From contig NZ_JAERTY010000001.1 of the NCBI RefSeq assembly GCF_016746095.1, forward strand, positions 664,501 through 728,500: 64,000 nucleotides of DNA, read 5' to 3'. A program made the translations under genes and the position numbers. The notes beneath the pieces were generated by a model. The model saw only the letters and a list, made by a program, of their open reading frames with translations, did no database searches and was not told where the DNA came from. Shown here one piece after another: positions 60,487 to 64,000 of this stretch. Position 1 is the stretch's first letter. Each line of letters starts with the position of its first letter. Source of the DNA: Sphingobacterium faecale. Its GTDB lineage: Bacteria > Bacteroidota > Bacteroidia > Sphingobacteriales > Sphingobacteriaceae.

Positions 60487-61917
60487 TTACGCTAATTCGA
60501 ATTGATCCACATCGATTGTCTTTACGGAATCATGATCCAAGTCATATCGAGCCAGCACACTTTCGAGATTACTTGTTATATACACAAGATCATCAGTATT
60601 ATCGGTATAATAGATCATCTCGTCTTCGTCCGGCTCCACAACGGTATAGGGAAATTTGTACACCAGTTCCTGTAGTTTTTTTAGAATAGCCTTCGTCTTG
60701 AAATCACCAAGCGATTGCAGCACTGTAATGATTTCATTCTTGTTGGGTTCATCCAGTCCAATCAAGAATTCCTGTTCGTAATTGCTCTTGTCTTTCAGGA
60801 AACTGAACGTATAGAACACTTGCGATCTTATGGCCGGATTTTCATGATGGACAAAAGGTTTAAGAACTTCAAAATCGAGTGTTGGATCCTCTTGTAGGAT
60901 ATAAGATGCAAAACGGAAGGCTTCCTCATCCATCTCATTGTGGAAGCTGCCTTTGACAAGTGGTACCCATTCCTTTTTATGCTCCTTAGCATACGAATGA
61001 ATCAGCTTTACAGCTCTGTTGATGTTGCTTTTAAACAGTTTATCCAAATAGGGGACAGCAAGGATATAGTCATGTGCCAATAGAACTTCAGTTAGGGTAG
61101 ACTGTATTTCTTGTGATTGCTCATCAAAGCTCTGTTCTAATTGAGATAGGATAGAAGGCGATAATTTTTTCTTGAATAATAAGCCCTCTAATGCGTGCTG
61201 TTTAATTCCCAGGTCATGAGATTTACTATACAAGGTCAGTAGGTCTTCCTGTCGGCCACCCATCTGATAACCAAATGATCCAGAGTTTCGTTCAGAGAGG
61301 TTTCCTTCTATGACATCGTCTAGCCAACGTTCATACCAATCAAGAAAGTCCGATTCAAACGAAAATTGCGGCAATTGTCGATCCCCATCATCAATATTCA
61401 CTATTCGGCCCATATGCGGGCCGTTGATCAGTAAAGCGTGATGAAAGGTACAACCTTGAGTACCTATTATAAAGATTCCTCCCCATAGTGCGGCTTCCCT
61501 TTTGTCAAATTCGCTATCATCATCTCCGGCTTCGTCGACATAATTCACTTCAGACTGCCATTTTTCCTTTGTTATATTAGGGGAGATCTTTGCCGGGGAT
61601 TGAATTTGCTTCGCTTTACAATCGCCGTAAGAAACAGCAAAGTGTTCACCAAAGGGATATAACCCATAGTAAGGGCCTGCTCCTGAACCGTTATAGGAAA
61701 CTCCGCCACTGCCTATCTCAGTAACGAATAGTTTGTAGGCAATAGGGAGGGTAATATCATATTGACGTTCAAAATCCTCTACTGTTTTCAAGTCGACAGG
61801 AGCGTTCAATTTGTATAAATGTGCATCTGCGCCAAAGACTTTAAAGTCTTTATCAGCTATTTTGGCTTGTACTAGTTTGTCTTTGATGCGTTTTATCTGC
61901 AGTTGATAATCCTTCAT
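60487..61917 (-). CDS. SMI1/KNR4-domain protein with HEAT-like tail
   Basis: The protein has 476 residues. The N-terminal SMI1/KNR4 domain (about 20-200) shows VEDFERQYDITLPIAYKLFV, EIGSGGVSYNGSGAGPYYGL and GCTFHHALLINGPHMGRIVN. The C-terminal part (about 225-430) has HEAT-like helices. Stand-alone SMI1 proteins often act as immunity proteins to polymorphic toxins, but no toxin gene is visible in the window. The 476-residue length with a HEAT tail is longer than typical immunity proteins, so another binding role is equally possible. Confidence 0.85.
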   Translation of the reverse strand: MKDYQLQIKRIKDKLVQAKIADKDFKVFGADAHLYKLNAPVDLKTVEDFERQYDITLPIAYKLFVTEIGSGGVSYNGSGAGPYYGLYPFGEHFAVSYGDCKAKQIQSPAKISPNITKEKWQSEVNYVDEAGDDDSEFDKREAALWGGIFIIGTQGCTFHHALLINGPHMGRIVNIDDGDRQLPQFSFESDFLDWYERWLDDVIEGNLSERNSGSFGYQMGGRQEDLLTLYSKSHDLGIKQHALEGLLFKKKLSPSILSQLEQSFDEQSQEIQSTLTEVLLAHDYILAVPYLDKLFKSNINRAVKLIHSYAKEHKKEWVPLVKGSFHNEMDEEAFRFASYILQEDPTLDFEVLKPFVHHENPAIRSQVFYTFSFLKDKSNYEQEFLIGLDEPNKNEIITVLQSLGDFKTKAILKKLQELVYKFPYTVVEPDEDEMIYYTDNTDDLVYITSNLESVLARYDLDHDSVKTIDVDQFELA

Positions 61918-62764
61918 TTTTCTCTGGAAAACCTTTATCAGGTGTAAAGGTAGGCTGTTTTGTGGAGAGTTTATATCCCTATAACCAGTGAATGTCCGAT
62001 TTGTAGGTATAATTCTACTAGATATTTGTATGTTATTCTATAATTCGCAAATCGATCCTTCATGGATTGGTTCGATTCTAGTTATATCATATAGCCCTTT
62101 TTGAACTTATGGTGGACGAAAGGAGATCTATGGGATGATAATGTAACTCGAAAATAAAAATATAACCATAAGTATAGAAAATTTAAAATAATTAAAACAA
62201 AATAAAACCCTGAGTGTTGTCAGTTAAAGTGCTCCAGAACATCTACCTAATAATATCTGGAAAAGCGATGTGTTTTGCAGGTATTGATTAAGAAGTGCTT
62301 AATGTCTTTTTTGTGATTTTTAACTGTGGCTGCCCTAGGTTAGTTAGTCCTGTAGAACATCAGATTCTACTGCTAAGAATAACACATGTGGTAGATTTCA
62401 GTTGTACAAAGATGGTAAATGAGACTGAGGTAGAGGTTGTTGTAGCGTATAGATTTAATAAAATAATTTTATGGCAACAAATAATCACATTAATCCCCTT
62501 CATCTTAGAACGAGTGTCTTATTTTGGTTAAATGTTATTTTTATCTTACTGCTTCTTTTTAGCTGAATAAAAGATAATTGCTGAGCAGGCTGTCAGCATA
62601 TCGAAACGTCTATTTTAGAGAGACGTCTGTTTTGCTATTGCGCTAGAGGTAAACAAGATCTATTCATCACATATCCTTATGTTATGGCGCTTTATCGAGA
62701 TAGCCTAACAAAAAGCTGTAACTCATATTCAGTTTTTTGTTAGACTATGTATGCGATTTCTTGC
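61918..62764. other. Long AT-rich region with no convincing gene
   Basis: About 850 bases between the SMI1 gene and the next reverse-strand gene. The forward frame at 62295-62531 has no family character. Two weak hairpins are visible: ATTAAG/CTTAAT at 62288-62304 followed by a T-rich stretch, and ACGTCT/AGACGT at 62606-62626 followed by TGTTTTG. I see no repeats, tRNA or CRISPR. The length and AT content suggest a decayed accessory locus. Confidence 0.5.
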
Positions 62765-63445
62765 TTAAGACCAGCTGAACTTTTGAAACACTTGGCTCTG
62801 TTTCCGATCGATATAGAGACTGATTTCGTCTTCCCCAAATCCACTGTAATCATATCCCGTTACTTTGCCGATCAATTCGTTACTACGGGTTGTTATTCCT
62901 GTTTTGCTCAGCTTGTTATAGATCTTTCTTTCATGATCAGAGTCATCATCTGTATAGGCTCCTCCTTGGATAAATTTGCCTGTTTCCAAATATTTGTCTC
63001 TCGTTACCCAGTAGTTTATCAGTCCCTTTACATAATGGTAGTATTCAAACGATATTTTTTCTCGACGCTTATTCTGTTTTGCCAGGTGGCTGCTGTTGAC
63101 CTCTTCCCAGGTTTTATGCGTAAGATAGTCCACTTTATTCAGTACATACTCCTCTTCGGCTTCTAGATACCATTCTTCTAGTTTGCCGAATGTTTCTATA
63201 CTGCTAAGGTCTCCTGTAAAACTGTATTTGTCACCTGACCAATCAAATCTGATATAATCGTAGTTAAACAGTTCGTCTTTAAAGTTTAATTCAGGGTTTC
63301 CATTTCCCCATACTGTCAGAAAATGAACTTTTCCTTCTCCTTTGTCCATAGCCTCCAGATCAATGGTGAGGAGCGGGAAGAATACTGTTTTATAAAAACT
63401 CAGAGGTTGTTCAAAGACCTCTTCAATTGTAGGGTATAATTTCAT
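62765..63445 (-). CDS. Unrecognised protein, immunity-like context
   Basis: This 226-residue soluble protein has no signal peptide. Aromatic/charged patches such as YIRFDWSGDKYSFTGDLSS and SFEYYHYVKGLINYWVTRDK and a C-terminal GYDYSGFGEDEISLYIDRKQ give an alpha/beta impression. I do not recognise a family. It lies between a SMI1/KNR4 protein and an IS66 remnant, a setting typical of orphan toxin-immunity genes, which is only a contextual guess. Confidence 0.6.
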   Translation of the reverse strand: MKLYPTIEEVFEQPLSFYKTVFFPLLTIDLEAMDKGEGKVHFLTVWGNGNPELNFKDELFNYDYIRFDWSGDKYSFTGDLSSIETFGKLEEWYLEAEEEYVLNKVDYLTHKTWEEVNSSHLAKQNKRREKISFEYYHYVKGLINYWVTRDKYLETGKFIQGGAYTDDDSDHERKIYNKLSKTGITTRSNELIGKVTGYDYSGFGEDEISLYIDRKQSQVFQKFSWS

Positions 63446-63507
63446 GTGTATATCTTATTGAAACACTTTGTTTATTGTTTATAGCTGAATTGATAATAGT
63501 TTAATAG

Positions 63508-63882
63508 CTAATTTTTTGCAGCCCATATTTCAATTTCTATCTTCAGTTCTGGCAGTCCTAGTGCTGTCACATAGACTATCGTCATGGAGGGATATAACTT
63601 TCCAAATAGTTTTTCCCATTCGGCATCCATATAACTCCAATCAATTTCCTCTGTAGCCCAGATGTTCACTTTGATTACATTATCTGGAGATAATCCCTGA
63701 TTTCTCAAGAGCTTTTCGATATTAGCAAACGTATAAGTTATCTGCTCATTAATAGAATTAGGAATATCTCCATTATTGTCAATGCCAATCTGCCCCGAAA
63801 AAGTATATAGGTCACAGTTTCTAGGGATTATGGTGATGTGCGAATAATTACCGACGGGTGCTGGAACACATTCGTATCCGGC
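63508..63882 (-). pseudogene. RidA-family gene lacking its start (5' end lost at the IS66 junction)
   Basis: The reverse-strand frame is open from 63882 to the stop at 63508 but contains no ATG, GTG or TTG at its beginning. It reads GYECVPAPVGNYSHITIIPR, then CDLYTFSGQIGIDNNGDIPN, the normal RidA body with the conserved VPAPVG...FSGQ region, and ends in EIEIWAAKN. Only about 8-10 N-terminal residues are missing. It directly follows, in the same frame, the stop codon of an IS66 transposase tail. An internal ATG at 63708 would give only the C-terminal 66 residues. Confidence 0.8.
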
Positions 63883-64000
63883 CTATAAACTACAGGTGGG
63901 CTTATTTTTGAAGTTCTGCGGATAAAGGTCCTTTAAGTTTTTATGGTTTATGGACATGATGTTTTCCAAGGCGTATTTGAGCCATTGAAAAGGATTTACC
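63883..64000 (-). mobile_element. IS66-family transposase, C-terminal part (runs off the right edge)
   Basis: The reverse strand encodes VNPFQWLKYALENIMSINHK, then NLKDLYPQNFKNKPTCSL and a TAG at 63883-63885. The NPF-WL...LYPQNF pattern is the C-terminal element of Bacteroidota IS66 transposases. The rest lies beyond the window. Its stop is followed immediately by the RidA body without a start codon, so the element's end lies at or near this junction. Confidence 0.8.

Noticed and set aside
62295..62531. Forward 78-residue ORF in the long AT-rich gap
   Set aside because: No family character, no ribosome-binding site, and composition like the surrounding non-coding DNA.

Overview
The window looks like chromosomal DNA of a Bacteroidota species in the Sphingobacteriaceae (Sphingobacterium- or Pedobacter-like). 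The grounds are SusC/SusD-type outer-membrane proteins with an ECF sigma/FecR pair, Bacteroidota-only families (DUF6266, DUF4876, DUF6850, DUF2851, DUF4199), weak Shine-Dalgarno sites, and repeated promoters of the Bacteroidota form TTG-N19-TAnnTTTG. All calls come from reading the sequence and translations; no database search was run.

Layout: 1-6700 is an accessory region. It holds a truncated reverse-strand gene, a 42-residue peptide ORF, an acyltransferase-like protein, a LytS-type kinase with a LytTR regulator, a small HTH protein, an 11-bp phased repeat array, and a cassette of two DUF6266 proteins, a DUF5675 protein and a small hydrophobic protein. 6729-14263 holds a ParB-like protein and an iron-type cluster: MauG-like cytochrome c peroxidase divergent from a TonB receptor, DUF4876 lipoprotein and DUF6850 barrel. 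14283-23524 is an EEP-fold protein followed by sigma factor, FecR, SusC, SusD and a second EEP lipoprotein. 23743-28288 has tRNA-Lys, prmC, ribD, DUF2851, an ankyrin protein and a candidate small RNA. 28569-34920 is ubiX plus a tight operon (dihydroorotase-like pseudoenzyme, DUF4199, two glycosyltransferases, metallo-hydrolase). 35012-43711 is housekeeping (ispD, queA, aminotransferase, PPK2) plus SatD/DUF3307, a serine hydrolase and small envelope proteins. 43720-53579 has OsmC, AraC, GNAT, VOC, gltS, feoAB, carbonic anhydrase, xpt, a tyrosine phosphatase and DUF1877. 53873-58325 is a WGR/helical-repeat protein with a SWIM zinc-finger partner. The right end has YiiX-like, YceI/HxlR and SMI1/KNR4 genes, an unknown protein, and an IS66 transposase tail fused in frame to a RidA gene that has lost its start.

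How the genes relate: TTTAGAT-type palindromes sit at feoAB and at both divergent promoters of the peroxidase/TonB-receptor cluster, suggesting one iron-responsive regulon. The sigma/FecR pair probably controls the adjacent SusCD pair, whose only associated enzyme is an EEP lipoprotein rather than a glycosidase. The most unusual material is the left accessory region (peptide plus LytS/LytTR, phased repeat array, DUF6266/DUF5675 cassette), the WGR-SWIM pair, the short candidate sRNA, and the decayed genes at 45.7 kb and 63.9 kb.
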